NCBI GenBank assembly: GCA_900540405.1
Contig: UQFW01000024.1
Span: 1 to 21,655 of the forward strand
DNA: 21,655 nt
Direction: 5' to 3'
Source of the DNA: Candidatus Avelusimicrobium faecicola
GTDB lineage: Bacteria; Elusimicrobiota; Elusimicrobia; Elusimicrobiales; Elusimicrobiaceae
A program made the position numbers and the translations under genes. The notes under the pieces were generated by a model, which worked only from the letters and a program-made list of their open reading frames with translations, searched no databases and was not told the origin of the DNA. Below are positions 7,016 to 14,414 of this stretch, in pieces. Numbering within the stretch: the first letter of the stretch is position 1; the number at the start of each line of letters is the position of its first letter.

Positions 7016-8071
7016 TTATTTTTTGGTTAAAATTTCTCCGCCCGTGCTGGCCACACACAAGGAATCTTCCAACCGCACGCCGTATTTACCGGGCAGATAA
7101 ATACCGGGTTCCACGGTCACAATGTTTCCTTCCGCCAACACTTCGTTGGATTCCTGGCTGTTGTACGGGGTTTCGTGGTTTTCCATACCCATACCATGCC
7201 CGGTACCGTGGTTGAAATATTCGCCGTATCCGGCGGCGTTGATAATTACGCGGGCCGCATTATCCACCGCGCGGGTAGCCACGCCGGGCCGAATGGCCTG
7301 AATACCGGCTTTGCGCGCTTCATCCACCGCGTGCCAAATGGTTTTATATTCGGCCGGTTCGTTGGAGCCGTGCCACCAGCTGCGGGTAATATCGGAACAA
7401 TAGCCGTTATACACACAGCCGAAATCCATTAAAATAGCATCTTCGGCTTCCAGTTTGCGGGCGCCCGTCACATGGTGCGGGTTGGCGGTGTCCGGCCCGA
7501 AGCCCACAATCGTAAAGAAAGAAGTAGTAGTGGCCCCGTGCGTGCGCATATATTTTTCCAGTTCGGCGGCCACGTCCAGTTCCGTCATACCGGTTTTAAT
7601 TAAGGGTTTTACATATTCGTACGCTTGGTAGGCAATACGGCAGGCATCGCGAATTATTTGAATTTCTTGCGCATCTTTTACTTCGCGCAATTTGCTGATA
7701 AAACTGGCACATTCCGTAAAACCGTTTTGCGCCAGCACCTTGCCGGAGGCATAGCCTTCTTTGGCGGCGTCAAAACCGACGCGGCGCAAGTTTAAGGCTT
7801 TGGCTTTGGCAACAGCCGTGTTCAGGCGGTCTTCGTCTGCTTGCGTTGTCATAAACGGGGCGCGGGCCGCAACGTCGTGCAGATAGAGTGCGCGCGTAAA
7901 GCAAAAAACATCCGTTTGGGTAATTAAAAACACCGCTTCATGCGGGTAAAAATAAAAACCGCCCAAGTAAAATTGGTCCAAATTGTCCGTGACGATAAAT
8001 CCGTCCAATTCCTCTTTTTTCATCAACTTGCGTAAAGCAAGAATTTTTTCCGGCACTTGTTTTTTATTCAT
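7016..8071 (-). CDS. M24B Xaa-Pro aminopeptidase/dipeptidase, copy 2
   Basis: This 351-residue paralogue of the next gene has the same layout and a shared SWWHGxNEPxEY segment after the second metal Asp. Metal ligands are Asp216, Asp227, His292 (GTGHGMGMENHE), Glu321 (VEPGIY) and Glu335 (RLEDSL), so both copies look catalytically complete. It is the first gene of the - strand operon, with AAGGCGG nine bases before its ATG and a candidate promoter at 8101-8130. Tandem full-length copies suggest division of substrates or a heteromeric enzyme; neither is demonstrated. Confidence 0.9.
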   Translation of the reverse strand: MNKKQVPEKILALRKLMKKEELDGFIVTDNLDQFYLGGFYFYPHEAVFLITQTDVFCFTRALYLHDVAARAPFMTTQADEDRLNTAVAKAKALNLRRVGFDAAKEGYASGKVLAQNGFTECASFISKLREVKDAQEIQIIRDACRIAYQAYEYVKPLIKTGMTELDVAAELEKYMRTHGATTTSFFTIVGFGPDTANPHHVTGARKLEAEDAILMDFGCVYNGYCSDITRSWWHGSNEPAEYKTIWHAVDEARKAGIQAIRPGVATRAVDNAARVIINAAGYGEYFNHGTGHGMGMENHETPYNSQESNEVLAEGNIVTVEPGIYLPGKYGVRLEDSLCVASTGGEILTKK

Positions 8072-8100
8072 ATTTTTTACCGCCTTGTATATATATGTAT

Positions 8101-8130
8101 ATCATATCAATTTTTGCCAAAGCGGCACAA
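8101..8130 (-). promoter_or_regulatory. Candidate promoter of the proline-peptidase/efp operon
   Basis: On the - strand, TTGTGC (8130-8125) and TATGAT (8106-8101) are 18 bases apart, about 30 bases before the start codon at 8071. The gene at 8213 runs the other way, so this 141-base gap should also hold a + strand promoter. TATAAT occurs at 8179-8184 and 8184-8189, but without a well-spaced -35 (TTGCAC lies at 8166-8171). Confidence 0.4.
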
Positions 8131-8212
8131 TACAAACTATAAATTTTTTTTGCAATTTTTTCCGCTTGCACGGTAGAATATAATATAATAAGTTATAGTG
8201 TGGATTAAAAGA

Positions 8213-9856
8213 ATGAAACGCTTACTTTTATTATTTACTTTTTTAACGTTTCTTATGCCGGCCGTTTGGGCGGGAGTGTTTACTTCTTCCGACGGGCAGT
8301 TTACTATAGATATGCCCGCCGGATGGGTGACTGCGCCCGACACGCAAGCCGTACTGGGCCTGAAAAAAGGCACGGCCGAAATTATCATCCGCACGGATAA
8401 ATCCTGCAAAACCGAAAGTTGCCTGGAACAAAAAATCACCCAGGATTTAGCCTCCGTTAAAGCCAAAAAAATGAAAGTGATAGGCAACACTTACACCGGC
8501 GAAGACATCAAACGCATTGATTTTTCCACCGGGGAGCCGTTTTTTTACATCAGCTATTTTTCCCCCAAGGCGGATTTCAGCTCCGGCTATTTTTTGGTAA
8601 ACTCCACCGCGTACAGCATTTTGGCTAAAAATTTATCGTATGCGGAAACAGACCTCATTTTTTCGTTTATTTATCCGGCGGTAAAAAAAGCCAAAACCGC
8701 CGCTCCCAAACCGGCCGCCGCGCAAGACGAGGATTTTTCGCTGAATATGGACTTGCAGGACCCGCGCGCCTATGATATTGCCGCCGCGCCGCAAGTGGAA
8801 GAAACCTCTTTACTGCCGGAACCGTCTGCCGGGCAGAAACAGCCGCAAGCCAAGTCCCCCGCCCAACCTGCCGCAAAACAGGCTCCGGCGGCCCGCCGCT
8901 ATGCGCACGCGCTCAAAACACGTTTAGCCCAATGGCGCCCCCATACGTTAGTGACGGACGGCATGCCGCCCTATATCCGCCGCGCCGGGCACGCATTTGA
9001 TGTGTTCATCCTTTTATTGGCCCTGTATTTAGGGGTATTGGGTGCAAGCTGTGTGGCGCGTTGGTTTGTGCCCGCCAAAAAGAATTTGCAAAAAGTGAAC
9101 CCCAATTCGCTCTATCCGTTAAAATTTAAGCGTTTATACGGCACGCCGTCGCTCATTTTCCGCGCGCGGGATAACCAGGGCAACACGCTCATTTCGCTAT
9201 CGGCCCGGTGGGATTCCCTGTTTTTATTTACCGGGGCCGCCGTGGCGGTACTGGCACTGGCGGTAATGGCTGTGGCCGGGGTTTTGCAAACAACGGATTT
9301 ACTGCCGGTTTCCGCCTTTGCTTACAACACGCTGTACTCGGCCGCCTCGTTAGCTATACCGCTGGGGCTTTTGGTATTTTTCTGCGGGGTGGTGTGGTCC
9401 CAACTGATGTTAAGGGAAATTACCCTGTATGACCGCCGCGGGCAAAAGGCGGTACTCGTCTTGCAAAAAGGTTTTGGGCTATTCAAAGAATGTTATGAAA
9501 TTTATTTTGCCAAATCCAAAGATGTGATTTTGTTGGAACGCAAACGCTGGCGTTTTTACCGCCAATGGACTATGCGCACCAAAGAAGGGCATTGGCTGGC
9601 GGATATTACGGAAGATAACCGCCTAAAAGCCGTTTTGCGCAAACCGTTCGGGCATTTATGGGGGCTCTTGCGCGCCAGCTACCGCATAAACGGACAAATG
9701 GACAGCGTGGGAGAAATATCCAATGCGTGTACCGCTTTTGATTTTTTCACTTGTAATTTAGACAAACCCCAAGCCATTGAAGCGCGCGATATGTTAGCCG
9801 CCGCGTTGGTCATTAACATACGCGATAAAGACAAATGGTATCCGTGGTTTAACTGA
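8213..9856 (+). CDS. Exported membrane protein with three predicted membrane segments
   Basis: I do not recognise a named family for this 547-residue protein. It starts with a signal peptide (MKRLLLLFTFLTFLMPAVWA). An extracytoplasmic domain follows with SSDGQFTIDMPAGW, the 'F-x-I-x-x-P-x-G-W' opening of PsbP/DUF1795-like folds. Next come an Ala/Pro/Gln-rich linker (about 155-230) and three hydrophobic segments (about 262-284, 335-359, 376-397). The C-terminal part has DRRGQKAVLVLQKGF and RFYRQWTMRTKEG, and resembles the beta-hairpin pattern of LURP/scramblase-like domains; that is only an impression. ATG 8213 was preferred to GTG 8198 because the signal peptide begins there. Terminator 9894-9920 follows. 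Confidence 0.7.
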   Translation: MKRLLLLFTFLTFLMPAVWAGVFTSSDGQFTIDMPAGWVTAPDTQAVLGLKKGTAEIIIRTDKSCKTESCLEQKITQDLASVKAKKMKVIGNTYTGEDIKRIDFSTGEPFFYISYFSPKADFSSGYFLVNSTAYSILAKNLSYAETDLIFSFIYPAVKKAKTAAPKPAAAQDEDFSLNMDLQDPRAYDIAAAPQVEETSLLPEPSAGQKQPQAKSPAQPAAKQAPAARRYAHALKTRLAQWRPHTLVTDGMPPYIRRAGHAFDVFILLLALYLGVLGASCVARWFVPAKKNLQKVNPNSLYPLKFKRLYGTPSLIFRARDNQGNTLISLSARWDSLFLFTGAAVAVLALAVMAVAGVLQTTDLLPVSAFAYNTLYSAASLAIPLGLLVFFCGVVWSQLMLREITLYDRRGQKAVLVLQKGFGLFKECYEIYFAKSKDVILLERKRWRFYRQWTMRTKEGHWLADITEDNRLKAVLRKPFGHLWGLLRASYRINGQMDSVGEISNACTAFDFFTCNLDKPQAIEARDMLAAALVINIRDKDKWYPWFN

Positions 9857-9893
9857 TTTTGATATTTTCAAAACTCCCGCAAAACCCACCCAT

Positions 9894-9920
9894 AAAAAAC
9901 CCCGCAAAAGCGGGGTTTTT
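9894..9920 (+). terminator. Rho-independent terminator
   Basis: CCCCGC (9900-9905), loop AAAA and GCGGGG (9910-9915) are followed by TTTTT (9916-9920), with six A on the 5' side. It lies about 40 bases after the stop of the membrane-protein gene. Confidence 0.9.
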
Positions 9921-10007
9921 CTTTTGCTTTCACGCCTTTTACACCCAACAAAGTAGCACTGCGGATAAAAAATTTTTCATTTTTTCATTATAGCAATTTC
10001 CCCGTGC

Positions 10008-10041
10008 CTGCACAGGTAAAACAATTTTGGTATCCTATATA
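10008..10041 (+). promoter_or_regulatory. Weak candidate promoter directly before dacB
   Basis: TATCCT (10031-10036) or TATATA (10036-10041) lies only 4-9 bases before the ATG at 10046. CTGCAC at 10008-10013 is a poor -35. No Shine-Dalgarno is visible, so if this promoter is used the mRNA would be nearly leaderless. TTATAG at 9988-9993 is an alternative -10 that would give a normal leader. Confidence 0.25.
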
Positions 10042-10045
10042 AGAT

Positions 10046-11512
10046 ATGAAACATTTTTGCATACTGATTTTTCTTTTTTTCCCCCTTTTTTCCGGCGCAC
10101 AAATTTTGCAAACAGACGTGCAGGCGCGCCTAAACACGCCCGCTTTGCAAGGTGCCTGGTGGGCGGGCGAAGCCGGATTTGCCGGCGAAGAACCTTTGTT
10201 TTCTATCCGGGCAGAACAACGCATGGCGCCGGCCTCCACCTTAAAACTGATTACCAGCGCCGCGGCCTTGGAAACTTTCGGCCCGGACTACCGCTTTGAA
10301 ACCCGCCTGTATGCCAACGCCGCGCCGGACGAAAACGGCACGTTGGCGGGCGACCTGTATGTGCGCGGCGGGGGCGACCCGGCCCTCGGCTCCCTGCGTC
10401 CCAAAGGCGGGGAAGATGCCGCTACCGTGCTTACCCGCTGGGCCAAAAAACTCAAGCAAGCGGGCATACAGCACGTTTGCGGCAACATTTATGCGGATGA
10501 TTCTCTGTTTGAAGGTTTATCCGTCGGGCGGAAAGTGAATTGGGAAAATATGGGCAACTATTATGCCGCCCCGGTTTCCGCCTTGGCTATTGCGGATAAT
10601 TCTTTCCGCATTTATTTTGATGCCCAGCCCTTGCACGGCCGCTTGGCGCGGGTGAGCGGCATGAAGCCGCAAGTGCCGGGCGTGCAAATTACGTCCTTCG
10701 CCACGGCGGACGCGCTCAACCGCAAAGACAATACTTATGTATACGCCGCCCCCGGCCAATACCAACTGACCCTTTACGGCACGCTTCCGGCGGGCTTACA
10801 GGGGTTTTCCGTAGCGGCGGCACTGCCGGAGCCGGCATTGTTTGCCGTGCAGTATTTCAAGCAGATTTTGCAGAAAAACGGCATTACGGTTGACGGACAG
10901 GCCAAAGTTTTATCCGCCGCGCCGGACTACCAAAAAATGCGCCTCTTATATACCCAGTATTCCGTGCCGCTTAAAGATATTTTGTATGTGGTCAACAAGC
11001 GCAGTTTTAATTTCTATGCCGAAATGCTCGCCCGCAATTTAGCCGTACACGCGGGCGAAAAAGGCACCATGGAAAACGGCCTTAAACAGTTGGAAAAATG
11101 GCTCCGCAGTAAAAATATTCCGCTCCAAGATGTAGTGCTGTATGACGCCAGCGGCCTTTCGCGCGATAATATGCTCTCCGCCCGTGCGCTGACCGGCACG
11201 CTAAACGCCATGGCGCAAAGCCCTTATTTTGAAACGTATTACAACACCCTTGCCACGCCGAACGACCGCGGGGATTTGCTGGTTTTACGCCGCTTTTTGG
11301 CCCCGCAAAAACGCATAGAAAACGTGCGCGTAAAGGGCGGCACCATAGACGGCGTAAAGGCACTGGCCGGATATGTAAAAAATGCAGACGGAAAATTAAT
11401 CAGTTTTGCCTTTATAGCCAATAATTTGGACCATAAAAACGAATCCGTTTTCCGCCTGCACGAAAACATCATAAAGCTACTACTGGAAACCCGCGAAGAA
11501 CCCAACCGATAA
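10046..11512 (+). CDS. dacB: D-alanyl-D-alanine carboxypeptidase/endopeptidase, PBP4 type (S13)
   Basis: This 488-residue periplasmic peptidase trims or cleaves peptidoglycan stem peptides. It has a signal peptide (MKHFCILIFLFFPLFSGA). The serine-peptidase triad of motifs is present: S64-T-L-K67 (nucleophile and general base), S320-F-N322, and K430-G-G-T, where the usual KTG has Gly in place of Thr. DLYVRGGGDPALG (103-115) and LYDASGLSRDN (365-375) are strong family signatures. Length is close to the E. coli enzyme (477). No Shine-Dalgarno precedes the start, but the signal peptide fixes it. It is monocistronic between two hairpins. Confidence 0.92.
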   Translation: MKHFCILIFLFFPLFSGAQILQTDVQARLNTPALQGAWWAGEAGFAGEEPLFSIRAEQRMAPASTLKLITSAAALETFGPDYRFETRLYANAAPDENGTLAGDLYVRGGGDPALGSLRPKGGEDAATVLTRWAKKLKQAGIQHVCGNIYADDSLFEGLSVGRKVNWENMGNYYAAPVSALAIADNSFRIYFDAQPLHGRLARVSGMKPQVPGVQITSFATADALNRKDNTYVYAAPGQYQLTLYGTLPAGLQGFSVAAALPEPALFAVQYFKQILQKNGITVDGQAKVLSAAPDYQKMRLLYTQYSVPLKDILYVVNKRSFNFYAEMLARNLAVHAGEKGTMENGLKQLEKWLRSKNIPLQDVVLYDASGLSRDNMLSARALTGTLNAMAQSPYFETYYNTLATPNDRGDLLVLRRFLAPQKRIENVRVKGGTIDGVKALAGYVKNADGKLISFAFIANNLDHKNESVFRLHENIIKLLLETREEPNR

Positions 11513-11572
11513 CCGCCGGAAAAGGGTGATTTTCAAGGCCCTTTCCTATCCGGCAAACCGCATTTTCCCAAT

Positions 11573-11616
11573 AAAAAACCGCCCTGCGTAAATACGTTTA
11601 CACAGGGCGGTTTTTT
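11573..11616. terminator. Bidirectional terminator between dacB and the MATE gene
   Basis: CCGCCCTG (11579-11586) pairs with CAGGGCGG (11603-11610). The stem continues as GTAAA/TTTAC around a TACG loop, with one C-A mismatch. Six A precede and six T follow, so both the + strand dacB and the - strand MATE transcripts get a U-tract. An imperfect hairpin at about 11515-11554 precedes it but has no T-run. Confidence 0.9.
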
Positions 11617-11630
11617 ATGGTACGGTAAAA

Positions 11631-12998
11631 TTAACTTTCCGTCACGCTGATTGTTTTCCACTTGCCTTGCCACACGCGCCACACCATCAGCACAGCCGTC
11701 AGCGCGGCATAAAACGTCAGCCAGCTCCATACCCAAAATACGGATAATTTCAAGCGGTACACAATCAGCCACGTCCCCGGGATTAACAACCCCCACGCGC
11801 AAAATAACATCACATACATATAAAATTTGGTGTCCCCCGCGCCGCGCAGGGTTTCGCCGAAGATTAGATAAGTGGCATCAAACAGCACAAAGCAACTCAT
11901 CAGTTTCATCAGCGGATAAGTTTTGGCGGCAATTTCCGCCGCGTTGGGCGCGCCCGCCGGGATAAACAACCCCACAAAAAACGGCGCAAAAAAGAAGAAC
12001 ATGCCCCCCACCGCTCCGGCATACACATACCCCAGTTTGCACGCATTTTTAAGCACTTTCAGGGTCAAATCGGGCCGTTTTAAGCCCTGGTATTTACTGG
12101 CTAAAATTTGTATGCCCATGCCCATACCCAAAATAACCATAAACACCGCCGGCTGCATAGACATTACAATATTGTTGGCCTCCAGGGACAAAACATCAAT
12201 ACTCCCCACCATAAACGTAAACAAGGTAAACGACAAAATATCCATTAAAAAACCAAACCCGTTAGGCAGCCCAAAGCGCACTAGGCGCGTAAACACCGGT
12301 TTATAAAATCCGGCCAAGCGGCTAATCTTAAAATCCCGGCGCACCTTGCCCGCGCAAATAAGCGTGCAATAAATAATCGTCATGGAGGCACAACCGATAA
12401 TCGTGGCCCAGGCCGCCCCGATAATCCCCATTTGCGGGAAACCCAACTTGCCGAAAATCATTACATAATCTAACCCAATGTTAATTACGTTGCCTGCCAA
12501 ACTGGCCCACATGGGCACTTTAGTCCGCCCGCGCCCGCTGAAAAAACTGGCCAGCGCACTGTTAATAACCGTGAGTCCCGCAAATAAATTTAATAAGCCA
12601 AAGTATTGGGTTTCCAACGCGCGCACGGCCTCGGCATGGCCAAAAGAATGAATGATTGCCACCCCCACCGGTGTTAAAGCCGCCAATAAAACGGAAGACA
12701 ACAGGGCCAGCAGTACGCCCTGCCATAAAGATACCGTCACGGAAGCGTATTTCTTTTTAGCGTAAAATTGGGAAATAAACACGCTGGTATAACTGGCCAG
12801 CCCCATAAACAAGGAAGAAAACGTCATGGCTAATACGCCGGCGGGCACACACGCCGCCAAAGCCTCGTGCGAATACCACGCCAAAAACATACGGTCGGCA
12901 AATTGCATAATCACTTGCGCGGCCATGGTAATAATTAGCGGATAAGATAAAAACCACAACTCGGTCAGGGAGGCGGGCTCTGCTTTTTTGTGCAACAT
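11631..12998 (-). CDS. MATE family efflux transporter
   Basis: The 455-residue protein has about twelve hydrophobic helices in two similar halves. Typical MATE features include the N-terminal LSYPLIITMAAQVIMQFADRMF, then FSSLFMGLASYTSVFISQFYAKKK, and QPAVFMVILGMGMGIQILASKYQG opening the second half. It should sit in the inner membrane and export cationic compounds or metabolites in exchange for Na+ or H+; the substrate is not readable. I start it at ATG 12998 rather than the in-frame GTG at 13007, because AAAGG (13011-13007) overlaps that GTG but sits eight bases from the ATG. Confidence 0.9.
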   Translation of the reverse strand: MLHKKAEPASLTELWFLSYPLIITMAAQVIMQFADRMFLAWYSHEALAACVPAGVLAMTFSSLFMGLASYTSVFISQFYAKKKYASVTVSLWQGVLLALLSSVLLAALTPVGVAIIHSFGHAEAVRALETQYFGLLNLFAGLTVINSALASFFSGRGRTKVPMWASLAGNVINIGLDYVMIFGKLGFPQMGIIGAAWATIIGCASMTIIYCTLICAGKVRRDFKISRLAGFYKPVFTRLVRFGLPNGFGFLMDILSFTLFTFMVGSIDVLSLEANNIVMSMQPAVFMVILGMGMGIQILASKYQGLKRPDLTLKVLKNACKLGYVYAGAVGGMFFFFAPFFVGLFIPAGAPNAAEIAAKTYPLMKLMSCFVLFDATYLIFGETLRGAGDTKFYMYVMLFCAWGLLIPGTWLIVYRLKLSVFWVWSWLTFYAALTAVLMVWRVWQGKWKTISVTES

Positions 12999-13040
12999 AA
13001 AAAACACCTTTTTACTACTACAAACCTTTTTTCCTACGAC

Positions 13041-13068
13041 AAAAAAGACCTGCTCTGGGAGCAGGTCT
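13041..13068 (-). terminator. Terminator of the cold-shock gene
   Basis: On the - strand AGACCTGCTC and GAGCAGGTCT form a perfect 10-bp stem with a three-base loop, followed by a run of T (complement of A 13041-13046). It lies about 20 bases past the stop at 13090 and isolates the cold-shock gene from the MATE gene. Confidence 0.92.
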
Positions 13069-13089
13069 GTTCAGTAGTTAAACTTAAAA

Positions 13090-13293
13090 TTACAGTTTGC
13101 GAACTTTTACTGCTTTCGGGCCTTTTTCAGACTCTACGATATCAAATTCAACTTCCTGACCTTCAGCTAAGGTTTTGAAACCATCGCCTTGGATTTCCTG
13201 ATAGTGAACAAAGAGATCTTTGGAACCATCTTCGGGGGTCACGAAACCGTAACCTTTCTGGTCGTTAAACCATTTTACTTTTCCTTTAGCCAT
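13090..13293 (-). CDS. Cold-shock domain protein
   Basis: The 67-residue protein is a single cold-shock domain, an OB-fold RNA/DNA chaperone. RNP1 is KGYGFVTP (13-20) and RNP2 is DLFVHY (26-31). The start [11 protein letters not shown] and the end [10 protein letters not shown] are standard. AAGGAAG precedes the ATG by about 11 bases. Promoter, 56-base leader and terminator are all visible, so it is monocistronic. The codon pattern of the gene is less GC-rich than its neighbours, as is common for highly expressed small genes. The exact paralogue letter (cspA, B, C) cannot be assigned. Confidence 0.97.
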   Translation of the reverse strand: MAKGKVKWFNDQKGYGFVTPEDGSKDLFVHYQEIQGDGFKTLAEGQEVEFDIVESEKGPKAVKVRKL

Positions 13294-13326
13294 TTTACTT
13301 TTTACTTCCTTGTTTAATTATATCAA

Positions 13327-13347
13327 GTACTTGAACTTAACAAGTAC
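13327..13347 (-). promoter_or_regulatory. 5'-end hairpin in the cold-shock gene leader
   Basis: On the - strand GTACTTG (13347-13341), a seven-base loop and CAAGTAC (13333-13327) form a hairpin that begins about two bases from the predicted transcription start. CAAGTACTTG (13324-13333) is itself palindromic, so an alternative pairing exists. Such a leader could protect the mRNA or respond to temperature; this is inference. Confidence 0.5.
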
Positions 13348-13355
13348 CTACAATT

Positions 13356-13386
13356 ATTATACTATAAATCCCGCCGATTTGCGCAA
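13356..13386 (-). promoter_or_regulatory. Promoter of the cold-shock gene
   Basis: TTGCGC (13386-13381) and a consensus TATAAT (13361-13356) are 19 bases apart on the - strand. The predicted start is near 13349, giving a leader of about 56 bases. Confidence 0.6.
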
Positions 13387-13407
13387 GTATTTTTTTAATT
13401 TTTATTT

Positions 13408-13439
13408 TTGCGCGGCGGCTCTTTTTAATAGTATATAAT
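13408..13439 (+). promoter_or_regulatory. Promoter of ftcD, predicted leaderless
   Basis: TTGCGC (13408-13413) and a consensus TATAAT (13434-13439) are 20 bases apart. The -10 box ends six bases before the ATG at 13446, so transcription would start at or next to the A of the start codon. No Shine-Dalgarno exists before this ATG. Confidence 0.55.
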
Positions 13440-13445
13440 ATTTTT

Positions 13446-14414
13446 ATGGCTTTACTGGAATGCGTACCCAACATTTCTTTATCGGCGGCGGAGGACGTCC
13501 GCCGGGTGGCCTGTGCCGTGCAAAACACGCCGGGCGCTACCCTGTTGCATACCGATTCCAACCCCGCCGCCAACCGCACAGTGCTTACTTTTGCGGGCAC
13601 GGCGGAGGCGGTTTTTCAGGCGGCGCGCGCGTGCCTAAAAACCACGCTGGAGCTTGCGGATATGTGCTTGCACCGCGGGGCGCACCCGCGTTTGGGGGCC
13701 CTGGATGTTTGCCCTTTTGTGCCCGTCAGTGGCATTACATTGCAGGAAGCGGCCCGGTTAGCGGTGCGCTTTGGGCAGTTGGCCGCGCAAGAATTTAATG
13801 TGCCGGTGTATTTGTACGAAGCCGCCGCGCGGCGCGCCCAAACACGCAACTTGGCGGACGTGCGCCGCGGGGAATATGAAAGCCTGCCGCAAAAATTGCA
13901 AACGCTCCCGCCGGATTTCGGCCCCTGCGTGTTTAATGCCGGGGTTGCCAAAACCGGCGCCAGTGTAATAGGTGCGCGGCCGTTTTTAATTGCGTTTAAC
14001 ATCAATCTCAACACGCAAGACCCGGCCCCGGCCAAAAAAATTGCCGCCGTTCTGCGTGAAAAAAACGGCGGCTTAAAAGCCGTTAAAGCCATTGGTTGGT
14101 ATATGGAAAATTTCCGCCGCGCGCAAATATCCTGCAACTTAACGGACTTTACCCAAACAGGCCCCGCGCAAGTGTTTGCGGCCGCCCAAAAAGAAGCTCA
14201 AAAACTGGGTTTTATGGCTACCGGGTGCGAATTAGTGGGCCTTATCCCCCTGCAAGCGCTCCTAGCGGCCGGGCGCTTTTACGCGCCGGAGCAGACGGAC
14301 GAAACCGCCCTCATCCGCGCCGCCGTCAACGGCTTATCATTAAGTGATGTAAAACCGTTCAACCCCCAGGAACAAATTTTGGAATACCGCCTAAAAGCCC
14401 TTACAACGCGTTAG
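13446..14414 (+). CDS. ftcD: Glutamate formimidoyltransferase (single-domain FtcD)
   Basis: The 322-residue enzyme transfers a formimino group from N-formimino-glutamate to tetrahydrofolate. The start LLECVPNIS and the signature ADMCLHRGAHPRLGALDVCPFVP (71-93) are diagnostic; His80 probably corresponds to the catalytic His of the mammalian enzyme. GCELVGLIP near residues 259-267 closes the second subdomain. The cyclodeaminase domain found in the fused FTCD is absent. No histidine-degradation genes lie nearby. In some bacteria this protein has been reported to replace 5-formyl-THF cycloligase, an alternative role that fits an orphan location. It converges on ksgA with a 14-base overlap. Confidence 0.9.
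   Translation: MALLECVPNISLSAAEDVRRVACAVQNTPGATLLHTDSNPAANRTVLTFAGTAEAVFQAARACLKTTLELADMCLHRGAHPRLGALDVCPFVPVSGITLQEAARLAVRFGQLAAQEFNVPVYLYEAAARRAQTRNLADVRRGEYESLPQKLQTLPPDFGPCVFNAGVAKTGASVIGARPFLIAFNINLNTQDPAPAKKIAAVLREKNGGLKAVKAIGWYMENFRRAQISCNLTDFTQTGPAQVFAAAQKEAQKLGFMATGCELVGLIPLQALLAAGRFYAPEQTDETALIRAAVNGLSLSDVKPFNPQEQILEYRLKALTTR

Noticed and set aside
11515..11554. Separate terminator right after dacB
   Set aside because: The imperfect hairpin has no following T-run; the strong hairpin at 11573-11616 explains termination.
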